Made by a program: the position numbers and the translations under genes. A DNA stretch of 64,000 nt from Streptomyces tibetensis (GTDB lineage: Bacteria > Actinomycetota > Actinomycetes > Streptomycetales > Streptomycetaceae): the NCBI RefSeq assembly GCF_007655005.1, contig NZ_SZVW01000014.1:124001-188000 (forward strand), in the 5' to 3' direction. Under the pieces are notes generated by a model that worked only from the letters and a program-made list of their open reading frames with translations, was not told the origin of the DNA and searched no databases. Each line of letters begins with the position of its first letter. The first letter of the stretch is position 1. Positions 1 to 7,284 of this stretch are shown one piece after another.

Positions 1-700
1 CAGAAGTGCTCGAAAATGAGAAGATAACGAAAGGTCCGGTGACGCCGATGTGTGCTCCGGCGGCGAACGGCAGTACCTGCAGGCGCACTTGGGGCAGCCG
101 GGCCGCCTCGACGAGTCGTTCCAGCTGGCGGGCCATGACCCCGGGTCCGCCCACTTCCCGCCGCAGTACCGCCTCGTCCAGCACGGCGCTCAGTTCCAGC
201 GGGGGATCGGCGCGCAGCACGTCCTGCCGGGCCAGCCGCACCTCGACCAGTGTGTCGAGCCGGTCCTCCGGGAGCCCCTCCACCGCGGCCCGGGTCACCG
301 CACGCGCGTACTCGGGCGTCTGGAGCAGGCCCGGGACGACGGTGGTCTCCAGCGTGCGCATCGCGCCGGCCTGGGACTCCAGGCTGATGAAGTCCCGGTA
401 GGTCGGCGGCAGCACCCCGCGGTAGGCGTGCCACCAGTGGTGGCGGCCGTCGCTGTCCTCGGCGCCCGCCAACATCATGAGCAGTTCGCGGAGTTGGGCG
501 TCCGTGACACCGTAGGCATTCAGAAGTAACCGCACATCGGCCGGTTTCACCCCGCTCGTGCCCGTCTCGATCCGGCTGACCTTGGACTGGTGCCAGCCCA
601 CCAGCCGGGCCGCCTCACCGCTTGTGAGCCCCGCCGAGGAGCGCAGCGCACGCAGTTCGGCGCCCAGTTTCCGGCGGCGCACCGCGGGACCGTGCTGCAT
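1..700 (-). CDS. XRE-family DNA-binding regulator with DUF5753 domain (C-terminus outside window)
   Basis: This is a cytoplasmic transcription regulator. About 233 residues are present; the end lies beyond base 1. Residues ~8-65 form an XRE helix-turn-helix (GEAARLVGWHQSKVSRIETG). The remainder matches the DUF5753 ligand/partner domain, with YRDFISLESQAGAMRTLE, VVPGLLQTPEYARA and the late LPFAAGAHIGVTGPFVIFSF. The ATG at 700 follows GGAGGA at 705-710. Codon 58 (527-529) is TTA, the rare leucine codon read by bldA tRNA, which suggests developmental control of translation. It is divergent from a small HATPase gene. This XRE-DUF5753/HATPase pairing is common in Streptomyces (whiJ/abaA-like loci). 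Function is inferred from family and context. Confidence 0.9.
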   Translation of the reverse strand, partial: MQHGPAVRRRKLGAELRALRSSAGLTSGEAARLVGWHQSKVSRIETGTSGVKPADVRLLLNAYGVTDAQLRELLMMLAGAEDSDGRHHWWHAYRGVLPPTYRDFISLESQAGAMRTLETTVVPGLLQTPEYARAVTRAAVEGLPEDRLDTLVEVRLARQDVLRADPPLELSAVLDEAVLRREVGGPGVMARQLERLVEAARLPQVRLQVLPFAAGAHIGVTGPFVIFSFSSTS

Positions 701-771
701 GCGCTCCTCCTTACTCCTTCGGAGCCACCCAAATACGGTTTCGCGGCGCAGAGTTCACCGCTTTGAGCGAC

Positions 772-787
772 AGATATATGCATATCT
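772..787. promoter_or_regulatory. AT-rich palindrome in the regulator/HATPase intergenic region
   Basis: AGATAT-ATGC-ATATCT is a perfect inverted repeat with 6-bp arms. It sits in the 213-bp gap between the divergent XRE regulator and HATPase gene, and is conspicuously AT-rich against the flanking DNA. It is a candidate operator for the XRE regulator. The assignment is by position only. Confidence 0.4.
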
Positions 788-913
788 TGGTGGATCGCCG
801 ACCTTCACGGGTGTTCTGGTGGCAGTCTGACGACGAAGCACCAGTCCGGGACCGTACTCGAACCATCCGCTCCGTGTCGGGCTACGGTCCCGTGGGAAAG
901 GGACGACGTCGCC

Positions 914-1372
914 ATGGCAGACCATCTGGAAGCATCCGTCACTCTGCCGAGCGATCCCGCCTCGGTCTCCGCAGCGCGTGCCTATGTGGTGAGCACGCTG
1001 GCGGAGTGGGGCCTGCCGGCGGACACGGACGTGTCCGACACCGTCCGGCTCATCATCTCGGAACTCGCCACCAACGCCGTCCAGCACACCTTCGGCCAGT
1101 CGCCCACCTTCACCGTGGACGTCGTGCTGGACCGCGACGAACAGCTGCGCATCGGTGTCACGGACAGTCACCCGCGTTTCCCCAGACGCCTGCCCGCAGC
1201 CGTCCAGCAGGACAACGGCCGCGGCCTGGTCATCATCCGCTGGCTGACCGCCGAGTGCGGCGGCAGACTGCGCATCCGCCCGACCCGCGAGGGCGGCAAG
1301 ACCGTCTCGATCGAACTCCCGTGGGCCGTTCCGGTCCGGCCGGTGACGACGGCGGGCCAGCAGGAGCCGTAG
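914..1372 (+). CDS. ATP-binding protein, RsbW/SpoIIAB-like HATPase (HATPase_c_2)
   Basis: This 152-residue single-domain GHKL ATPase resembles anti-sigma-factor serine kinases. The N-box ELATNAVQHT lies at residues ~51-60 and the G1 region DNGRGLVII at ~104-112. No histidine phosphoacceptor domain is present. Streptomyces encodes many such short ATPases next to XRE-DUF5753 regulators, where they are thought to act as partner-switching or anti-regulator proteins. The start ATG follows the purine-rich GGGAAAGGGACGACG. Target and phosphorylation activity cannot be read from sequence. Confidence 0.88.
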   Translation: MADHLEASVTLPSDPASVSAARAYVVSTLAEWGLPADTDVSDTVRLIISELATNAVQHTFGQSPTFTVDVVLDRDEQLRIGVTDSHPRFPRRLPAAVQQDNGRGLVIIRWLTAECGGRLRIRPTREGGKTVSIELPWAVPVRPVTTAGQQEP

Positions 1373-1534
1373 CCGGTCGCAGCAGGACCCTGAAAGACCT
1401 GAGAACCTGACAGACCTGAAGGCCCCCCATCGGGTGCCCTCGACGCACGCCGGCCCGCGCGACCCGCATCCGGGCCGTCCCACGGCTCTACGCAGCCCAC
1501 TGAGCGCCTCGCGGCCCTCCGGAGCCCGTGACCG

Positions 1535-2164
1535 TCACCGGTGCCGAGCCGACGCCTCCCGGTGTGCTGCCGCCCCTCGAAGCCCTGACGGCTGCCGGAC
1601 AGTGCGCCGCAGCGGTGCGGGGATCCTGATCTCGGCCCCCTCCGGATCCTCCTCGGTGGCCCCCTCGGCGCCGTCCCGTTCCCCGTGCAGCCCCGCCCGT
1701 CGCACCAGCCGCGGAAGCACCCCCCACAGTCCGACGCAGACCAGGAAGGTCGCGGCGCCCGCGGCGATGCCACCGGGACGGCCCGTGGTCACGTCGACCA
1801 CCAGCAGCACCGAGCCGCTGAACGCGAACACCAGCACGCTCAGACCTGTCGTGGCCAGGCGCGAGGAGACCTGCACTATGCGGGGCTTGGCGCCCTGCTG
1901 GAAGAGGGAGCGGTGCAGCGCGGCCGGCGCGGTGAAGAGCGCGGCGGCCAGGACCGCCAGCAGCAGCGTGATCACGTAGGTGACGCGCTGGACCGTGTCG
2001 AGGTCCCCGAAGCGCGAGGTGAAGGCCAGCGACAGCAGGAAGGCGAAGAGGATCTGCACACCCGTCTGGGTGACGCGGAGCTCCTGGAGCAGCTCGACGA
2101 AGTTGCGGTCGGCGCGTTGCAGCGGAGTCTCGTTGCGCGCGGTGCAGGGACGGTGCTCGGCCAT
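1535..2164 (-). CDS. DUF6328-like integral membrane protein
   Basis: A 209-residue protein beginning MAEHRPCTARNETPLQRADRN. The segment ELLQELRVTQTGVQILFAFL is characteristic of the DUF6328 family as I recall it. Four hydrophobic segments are visible: the ILFAFLLSLAF region, VITLLLAVLAAALF, LSVLVFAFSGSVLLV and the IAAGAATFLVCVGLWGVL region. A charged cytoplasmic tail follows. The frame is open 24 codons upstream, but ATG 2164 gives the family-like N-terminus; its Shine-Dalgarno is weak. Function is unknown. Confidence 0.75.
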   Translation of the reverse strand: MAEHRPCTARNETPLQRADRNFVELLQELRVTQTGVQILFAFLLSLAFTSRFGDLDTVQRVTYVITLLLAVLAAALFTAPAALHRSLFQQGAKPRIVQVSSRLATTGLSVLVFAFSGSVLLVVDVTTGRPGGIAAGAATFLVCVGLWGVLPRLVRRAGLHGERDGAEGATEEDPEGAEIRIPAPLRRTVRQPSGLRGAAAHREASARHR

Positions 2165-2246
2165 GACATCACGGGTATCCACAAGAGCCCGTGTCACGCT
2201 CCGGCGTGCGGCGGCGCGTGAAGGACGCCGCCGCACGCCGGGCGGA

Positions 2247-2720
2247 TCACTTCACGCGCCCGTACCAGACGCTCTTGGTCCAGATCTTCTGCAGCCGCAC
2301 CACGTCCCCGCTCTTCGGGGAGTGCCAGAGCTTGTTCTTACCCGCGTAGATGCCGACGTGGTACACGTTGCTGCCCGAGTGGAAGAACACCAGGTCTCCC
2401 GCCTTGCGGCTCTTGGCGGAGATGTGGCGCGTCTTGTTGTACTGCTGGGCAGCCGTGCGGGGGAGCTTTTTGCCGGCCTTCTTGAACGAGTAGAGCGTGA
2501 GCCCGGAGCAGTCGAACCGGTGCGGCCCTATCGCCCCGTACTTGTAGGGCGAACCCTTCTTGGATGCCGCGATCTGGAGTGCCTTGGTCGCCGGTGTGGC
2601 TGCCGCGGCCTCGGAGGCGAAGCCGGGGGCCACGATCGAACCGCCCACAGCGGCGATGGTCAGCGCCGAGGCCGTACCGGCTCGGGCCATGAGCGACGGG
2701 ACACGATTGAGCGCAGTCAT
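2247..2720 (-). CDS. Secreted NlpC/P60 family cell-wall endopeptidase
   Basis: A 157-residue exported peptidoglycan hydrolase. Residues 1-41 are a signal peptide with a hydrophobic core (SALTIAAVGGSIVAPG) ending near AAAATP. The NlpC/P60 catalytic cysteine is Cys71 in RFDCSGL, the histidine His121 in YHVGIYAG, and the third polar residue probably His133 in LWHSP. Such enzymes cleave D-Glu-mDAP bonds in stem peptides. ATG 2720 is chosen because AAGGGT lies 5 bases upstream, and because the longer open frame (to 2948) runs through a riboswitch. Expression should respond to cyclic di-AMP. Confidence 0.93.
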   Translation of the reverse strand: MTALNRVPSLMARAGTASALTIAAVGGSIVAPGFASEAAAATPATKALQIAASKKGSPYKYGAIGPHRFDCSGLTLYSFKKAGKKLPRTAAQQYNKTRHISAKSRKAGDLVFFHSGSNVYHVGIYAGKNKLWHSPKSGDVVRLQKIWTKSVWYGRVK

Positions 2721-2733
2721 GCGCAACCCTTCG

Positions 2734-2885
2734 TCAGCCGCCTGTGAAGGATGACCTGTCGGATTCGGGCTGACAAAGTTGCCCGGCCGCTGACGCGGCT
2801 TCACCCCAAGGGCTGCTCGGATCCGGTCATGGCGTGACCGTCCCGGCGACCCGTCGTGCTTGGGTCCTCCACTCCTGCCGATCCA
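2734..2885 (-). ncRNA. ydaO/yuaA-type cyclic di-AMP riboswitch
   Basis: The 5' leader of the NlpC/P60 gene contains the conserved blocks of this class in order on the minus strand. These are GGAGGACCCAAGC (around 2858-2870), CTTGGGGTGAAGCCGC followed by the complementary GCGGC (around 2787-2811), CCCGAATCCGACAG (2756-2769), and CAGGCGG shortly before the Shine-Dalgarno. In Streptomyces these riboswitches precede rpf and NlpC/P60 hydrolase genes and switch off on c-di-AMP binding. Boundaries are approximate. Confidence 0.88.
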
Positions 2886-3271
2886 CTCCTGTCGACCGGT
2901 CATCCGGGCGGCGGCAGGACTCGGCGTCCGCCCGGATCGCCCCGCCACAGCGGCGGGGGCTTGTCGTCAGTAGGGGATCTTGGCGTATGCCTGTCCGGAT
3001 TTCCCAACGGAACCGGGGATTTGTGTTGTTACTCACCACTCACCCGTTCGGGTGGACACGTGTGCGTTCGCGCCACTGTTCACGGGTTCGCGGACCGTCG
3101 GACCAGCGACGGAATGTCCCATTCCCCCCTGCGGCTACGCGCGTTGCGCAACCGGAAGGGTCCCCAAATTGGTCCCCCGCCTACTCCGAACAGGGGTACG
3201 TCTTTTGGTTCGTTTCGACTCAGCTCCCCACGCTCCGACGTCGCGTCGGGCATCCGGGCCGACGGCGCGCG
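2886..3271. other. Intergenic region upstream of the riboswitch
   Basis: About 386 bases hold no convincing gene; short open frames here lack ribosome sites and family signatures. The promoter for the minus-strand riboswitch transcript must lie in this stretch, because the neighbouring gene at 3272-3580 ends here. I could not place -35 and -10 boxes with confidence. Confidence 0.5.
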
Positions 3272-3580
3272 TCAACTGACGGACTCCGGGGGCAGGGTGA
3301 GCCGGGCCGTGCGCCGCTCGCCGTCCAGTACCCGCAGCGCCCGGGCCAGGGTGGCGGCGTGCAGTTCCGTCTCGCCCCGCTGGTGCATCAGGGCCAGAGC
3401 GTCACGCAACGCGGTCGCCTTGCCGACGAGGGCCTGGGCGGCACGCAGCCCGCGGTAGGTGTCACCGTCCCGGGCCGGGTTGATGCGGCCGAGCAGGTCG
3501 ACCACGTCGAGGTAACGGTCGATCAGTTCCGCCTCGGCGCGGGTCAGGGCGGGCAGCGGTGGCAGTTCGGGCGGGAGCAC
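3272..3580 (-). CDS. Small conserved hypothetical protein downstream of clpP paralogue
   Basis: A 102-residue, leucine- and arginine-rich, predicted helical soluble protein, beginning at GTG 3580 (VLPPELPPLP, then LTRAEAELIDRYLDVVDLLGRINPARDGDTYRGL). AGGA precedes the start. It follows the ClpP-like gene by 7 bases on the same strand, so the two are probably co-transcribed. No family recognised. The tight coupling suggests it may act with the ClpP-like protein, as inference only. Confidence 0.65.
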   Translation of the reverse strand: MLPPELPPLPALTRAEAELIDRYLDVVDLLGRINPARDGDTYRGLRAAQALVGKATALRDALALMHQRGETELHAATLARALRVLDGERRTARLTLPPESVS

Positions 3581-3587
3581 CGGGTCC

Positions 3588-4223
3588 TCACTGTCCGGTC
3601 GGCGGGGCGAGGGTGGCCTTGCGGCTGGGGATGATGCCGTCCACCAGGCCGTACTCCACCGCTTCGCGCGCGCTGAGGACCTTGTCCCGCTCGATGTCCG
3701 CGCTCACCTGCTGCCGGGTGCGGCCCGTGTGCAGCGCGAGCATCTCCTCCATCCGGCTCCGGATGCGCGTCAACTCGTCCGCCTGGATGGCCAGATCGCT
3801 CGCCTGACCCCGGATCGGCTCGGGCAGCGCCGGCTGATGAATCACCAGACGCGCGTCGGGCAGCGCGAATCGCTTGCCGGGCGTGCCCGCCGCCAGCAGC
3901 ACCGAGGGGGCGGCACCGGCCTGACCCAGGAGAATCGTCTCCACGTCGCAGGAGACGTACTGCATCGTGTCGTAGATCGCCGTCATCGCATGGAAGCTGC
4001 CGCCGGGAGAGTTGATGTAGAGCGAGATGTCGCGCTCGGGGGCCTGGTGCTCCAGATGCATGAACTGGGCCATCACGTCGTTCGCCGAGGTCTCGTCCAC
4101 CGGCGCCCCGAGGAAGACGATCCGCTCCTCCAGGAGCTTCGCGTACGGATCCATCGTCCGTTGCCCGGACGTCGTGCGTTCGGTGAACTCGGGCAGCACG
4201 TAGCGGGCGGACGGTCGGGTCAT
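3588..4223 (-). CDS. ClpP-family serine protease homologue with the catalytic serine replaced
   Basis: A 211-residue ClpP/crotonase-fold protein with the family blocks in order: YAKLLEERIVFLG (28-39), SLYINSPGGSFHAMTAIYDTM (67-87), AAGTPGKRFALPDARLVIHQPAL, and DKVLSAREAVEYGLVDGII. The usual nucleophile motif GQAAS reads GQAGA here, so position 104 is Ala (codon 3912-3914). His129 and Asp180 are present. The nearest serine (107) is three residues away in an ungapped alignment. The protein may be a non-catalytic subunit mixed into active ClpP rings, or inactive. GAGGAGGGG precedes ATG 4223. Divergent from a Phd/YefM gene. Confidence 0.88.
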   Translation of the reverse strand: MTRPSARYVLPEFTERTTSGQRTMDPYAKLLEERIVFLGAPVDETSANDVMAQFMHLEHQAPERDISLYINSPGGSFHAMTAIYDTMQYVSCDVETILLGQAGAAPSVLLAAGTPGKRFALPDARLVIHQPALPEPIRGQASDLAIQADELTRIRSRMEEMLALHTGRTRQQVSADIERDKVLSAREAVEYGLVDGIIPSRKATLAPPTGQ

Positions 4224-4280
4224 GGCGAACCCCTCCTCGCGGGCAGAGCTGTCTCCGGCGACAGCCGTGTCTGTAAAAAA

Positions 4281-4295
4281 TGTACAGGACGTACG
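4281..4295. promoter_or_regulatory. Candidate YefM/Phd operator
   Basis: The 90-bp gap between clpP and the antitoxin gene has TGTACA (4281-4286) and, centred 9 bp further on, CGTACG (4290-4295). TGTACA-centred palindromes are known operator cores for YefM antitoxins. Position immediately upstream of the Phd/YefM gene supports autoregulation and possible control of clpP. Confidence 0.45.
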
Positions 4296-4313
4296 TCACG
4301 TTATGATGGGGGT

Positions 4314-4598
4314 ATGGCCTACGAGATTCCGGTGACGCAAGCCAGGGCTGAGCTCGCCGACCTGATCAACCGTGTGGTGTACGCCGGTGAACGCGTCGTC
4401 GTCACCCGGCACGGCAAGCCCCTCGTCGCCCTCGTCTCGGCCGATGACCTGCGGCGACTCGAAGAGGGCCAGGAGCTCGCGGAGGCCGTGGAGGAGCAGG
4501 TGGTCAGCGCGGTGTCCACGGTCCGCCAGGTTGCGTCCGCTCCCGGCGAACCACAGCGGTTCGGCATCGCGGCGGAGCACCGGAGGGCCGGCCACTAG
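4314..4598 (+). CDS. Phd/YefM-family antitoxin-like protein, no adjacent toxin
   Basis: A 94-residue protein with the complete Phd/YefM DNA-binding fold at residues 1-55: MAYEIPVTQARAELADLINR, then VVVTRHGKPLVALVSADDLRRLE. In type II systems this half binds DNA and the acidic or disordered tail (residues ~55-94) neutralises the toxin. No RelE/YoeB, Doc or PIN toxin follows; the next gene is convergent and encodes a membrane protein. It could be an orphan regulator. It is divergent from the ClpP paralogue with 90 bp between starts. Confidence 0.85.
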   Translation: MAYEIPVTQARAELADLINRVVYAGERVVVTRHGKPLVALVSADDLRRLEEGQELAEAVEEQVVSAVSTVRQVASAPGEPQRFGIAAEHRRAGH

Positions 4599-4702
4599 AT
4601 CCCCGCCCCGTACGGACGGTCCCGGCCCCGTGCAGACGGAAGACCGTGCCCCCCGTCCGCTGCGGCGGGGACGCACGGTCTCCTCATGTGGGCGCGGGCC
4701 GG

Positions 4703-4814
4703 CCGACGGCCGGTAGCTCCCGCCGGTCAGCCGACGGCCGGGAGCTCCTGCCGGTCGCCCGACGGCCGGGAGCTCCCGCCGGTCAGCCGACGGTCGAGAG
4801 CTCCCGCCGGTCGG
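4703..4814. repeat. Four tandem 28-bp repeats (minisatellite) between convergent genes
   Basis: Units at 4703-4730, 4731-4758, 4759-4786 and 4787-4814 share the core CCGACGGCCGGGAGCTCC, with few substitutions. The units contain the palindrome CGGGAGCTCCCG or close variants, so the array can fold into successive hairpins and may serve as a terminator for the convergent genes. The array enters the 3' end of the membrane protein gene, whose stop codon at 4783-4785 is created by a repeat unit. Confidence 0.85.
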
Positions 4815-5775
4815 CCGCGGGCGCGGCGCCCGCCTTCCGTGCCCTGAGCGAGCCGCCGAGCAGCACGGCACCCAGGCCCAGCACCGCCCACCAGGTCAGC
4901 GTCAGGGCGGGCCCGGTCGCCGCCGCGCCGTCGAAGTACGACACCGAGCGCAGCAGGGTCGTACCCGCGCCGGGCGGCAGCCACTGGCCGATCGCCCCGG
5001 CCGGCTCCGGCAGCATCTGAGGGGCCGAGGTGGCGCCGGAGAAGGGGTTGCCGATCAGCATCACCACGGCGGCTCCGACGCCCACGCCGGCGGTGCCGAT
5101 CAGGGCGGCGAGTCCGGCGACGGCCCCGCCGACGGCCAGCGTGGACAGGCCGAGCACCGACGCCTCCGTCCACCAGTCACCGCTGAGCGCCCCGAGCCAG
5201 CTGTGCGCGATCCCGGCCGCGGCCACACCGACCAGGGCGGACGCGCCGAGCAGCGCGATCACGGCCCGGGAGCCGCGCAGCCCCAGCAGGGTGACGACCG
5301 CGCCCGCCGCGATGCCGGCCAGGGCGAGGGGCAGTGCGGCGGCGTTCAGCACCGCGCCCCGCGGATCGCTGGCCGGGGCGGACACGACGTCGACCGTCTT
5401 GATCTGTGTGCCCTGGGCGACGGCCTGTTGGGCCACGGCCTGCTGGAGGAACTGCGCGACGACCGGACTGGCCGCCGAAGCGGTGAGCAGTTCGGGCCCC
5501 TGCGGCGTGACCACGACGGCGCCGTACACGCTCCGCTCCTCGATGGCGTCCCGGGCGGCGGCCTCGTCGGCGTAGCGGTGGATCTCGAAGGCGCCCTCGT
5601 GTCGCTCCAGCTGCCGCTCGACCTGGGCCGCCGCGGCGGGCGGTCCGGCCACGCCGAGCGGTAGGTCGCGGGGTGCGATGCGGGAGGCCGGCCAGGCGAA
5701 GGCCCACAGGGCCAGGGCTGCCAGGACGGGGACGAGGGCGACGACCGCGATCACAGTGCGGTTGCGGGAAGGCAT
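4783..5775 (-). CDS. YhgE/Pip-like (ABC-2 type) membrane protein
   Basis: A 330-residue inner-membrane protein. One N-terminal transmembrane helix (TVIAVVALVPVLAALALWAFAW) precedes an extracellular domain of about 140 residues (DLPLGVAGPPAAAAQVERQL, YADEAAARDAIEERSVYGAVVV). Five C-terminal helices follow, including LPPGAGTTLLRSVSYFDGAA between them. This layout matches the YhgE/Pip and ABC-2 permease families. ATG 5775 has GGAG upstream. It is divergent from a TetR gene, so an efflux or envelope-stress role under that repressor is likely. The last ~10 codons are made from the tandem repeat. Confidence 0.82.
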   Translation of the reverse strand: MPSRNRTVIAVVALVPVLAALALWAFAWPASRIAPRDLPLGVAGPPAAAAQVERQLERHEGAFEIHRYADEAAARDAIEERSVYGAVVVTPQGPELLTASAASPVVAQFLQQAVAQQAVAQGTQIKTVDVVSAPASDPRGAVLNAAALPLALAGIAAGAVVTLLGLRGSRAVIALLGASALVGVAAAGIAHSWLGALSGDWWTEASVLGLSTLAVGGAVAGLAALIGTAGVGVGAAVVMLIGNPFSGATSAPQMLPEPAGAIGQWLPPGAGTTLLRSVSYFDGAAATGPALTLTWWAVLGLGAVLLGGSLRARKAGAAPAADRRELSTVG

Positions 5776-5814
5776 GAGGGTCTCCTGAAGCGAGCGGAAC
5801 CGGAACGTCAAAAA

Positions 5815-5888
5815 GAAGGATCGTTCGTTTTTGCTCTGCCCTCACGGTGCTCCGATGGTGGCCTCTTGTCAAGAATGAATATTCGTTT
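5815..5888. promoter_or_regulatory. Two candidate TetR operators between divergent genes
   Basis: GAAGGATCGTTC (5815-5826) is a 10/12 palindrome, and GAATGAAT/ATTCGTTT (5873-5888) is a second imperfect palindrome. Both contain or abut TTCGTTT, one beside each divergent gene. This is the usual arrangement for a TetR repressor controlling itself and a neighbouring exporter gene. Confidence 0.5.
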
Positions 5889-5901
5889 TACTTTGGGGAT
5901 C

Positions 5902-6543
5902 ATGGCCCGCGTGTCCCAGGAACATCTCGACGCCCGCCGCCGCCAGATCCTCGACGGCGCCGCGCTCTGCTTCGCTCGCAACGGCTTCCACGCCACGTCC
6001 ATGCAGGACGTGCTCAAGGAGGTCGATCTCTCGGCGGGGGCTGTGTACCGCTACTTCAGCGGCAAGGAGGAGCTGATCGGCGCGATCGTCACCGAGACGC
6101 TCGGTTCCGTCCGCGAGGCGTTCGAGGAGGCGGCACGGCAGAGTCCGCCCCCGCCGCCGGACGAACTCGTCGCCTCCGTCCTCGGCAGGACGCTCGCCGC
6201 CCGTGAGTCCCTGGTCGTCGACGGCCGGCCCGCCTTCCCCCGGCTCGTCGTCCAGGTGTGGACGGAGACCCTGCGCAACGAAGAGCTGGCGCTCCTGCTG
6301 GGGGAGGGCTACGGCTCGGTCCGCGCGGCCTGGGCGAAGATCGTCGAGGGCTATCAGGAGGCCGGCATGATGCGGGCGGACGTGGCGCCGGACCATGTGG
6401 CCCGCACGATGATCGCCGCCGTGCTCGGTTTCATCGCGCAGCAGTCCCTCTTCGGACCCGCCCCGGTGGAGGTTCTCCAGGACGGCCTGCGGGCCCTGAC
6501 GGGCATGCGGGGCGAGGGCACCGGTGGATCACAGCTCGGTTAA
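5902..6543 (+). CDS. TetR/AcrR-family transcriptional repressor
   Basis: A 213-residue repressor. Residues ~8-55 are a TetR helix-turn-helix: RRRQILDGAALCFARNGFHA, TSMQDVLKEVDLSAGAVYRYF, SGKEELIGAI. The remaining helical ligand domain ends MIAAVLGFIAQQSLFG. An upstream in-frame codon exists, but ATG 5902 (MARVSQEHLD) gives the family-standard start and follows GGGGAT. It is transcribed away from the YhgE-like membrane protein across paired palindromes. Ligand unknown. Confidence 0.9.
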   Translation: MARVSQEHLDARRRQILDGAALCFARNGFHATSMQDVLKEVDLSAGAVYRYFSGKEELIGAIVTETLGSVREAFEEAARQSPPPPPDELVASVLGRTLAARESLVVDGRPAFPRLVVQVWTETLRNEELALLLGEGYGSVRAAWAKIVEGYQEAGMMRADVAPDHVARTMIAAVLGFIAQQSLFGPAPVEVLQDGLRALTGMRGEGTGGSQLG

Positions 6544-6656
6544 CGTGCCCGAAACGCGGTCCAATTAGCCTGCCGATCCACGCCACCTGGCACTTTGCCC
6601 CGTGGCCGCGGCAACCGGGCCCCGCACGGCCCCGAGTGACGACTGTGAGGTGGGAC

Positions 6657-6959
<303 letters not shown>

Positions 6960-6972
6960 CGGGGAGACCGCC

Positions 6973-7284
6973 GTGATTCCCGGAGAGTTCCTGTTCGCCG
7001 AGGACCCGATTGCCTACAACGAGGGCCGCGAGGTCACCCGCCTCACCGTCCTCAATGCCGCCGACCGGCCCGTCCAGGTCGGCTCCCACTACCACTTCGC
7101 CGAGGCCAACCCCGGCCTGGAGTTCGACCGTGCCGCCGCGCGCGGCAAGCGGCTGAACGTCGCCGCCGGCACGGCCGTGCGCTTCGAGCCCGGGATCCCC
7201 GTCGACGTCGAACTCGTTCCGCTGGCCGGCGCCCGTGTGGTGCCCGGCCTGCGCGGGGAGACCGGAGGTGCCCTCGATGCCTGA
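6973..7284 (+). CDS. ureB: Urease subunit beta
   Basis: A 103-residue UreB, starting at GTG 6973 (VIPGEFLFAEDPIAYNEGRE). Typical blocks are TVLNAADRPVQVGSHYHFAEANPGLEFDR and GTAVRFEPG. It is structural and packs against UreC. It lies 13 bases after ureA, with GGGGAGA between. Its stop overlaps the ureC start by 8 bases, indicating coupled translation. Confidence 0.96.
   Translation: MIPGEFLFAEDPIAYNEGREVTRLTVLNAADRPVQVGSHYHFAEANPGLEFDRAAARGKRLNVAAGTAVRFEPGIPVDVELVPLAGARVVPGLRGETGGALDA

Noticed and set aside
2980..3279. Plus-strand 99-residue frame upstream of the ClpP cluster
   Set aside because: No ribosome site or family signature; it lies opposite the likely promoter of the riboswitch transcript.
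4703..4814. CRISPR-like array
   Set aside because: Units are contiguous without unique spacers and there are no cas genes; it is a minisatellite.
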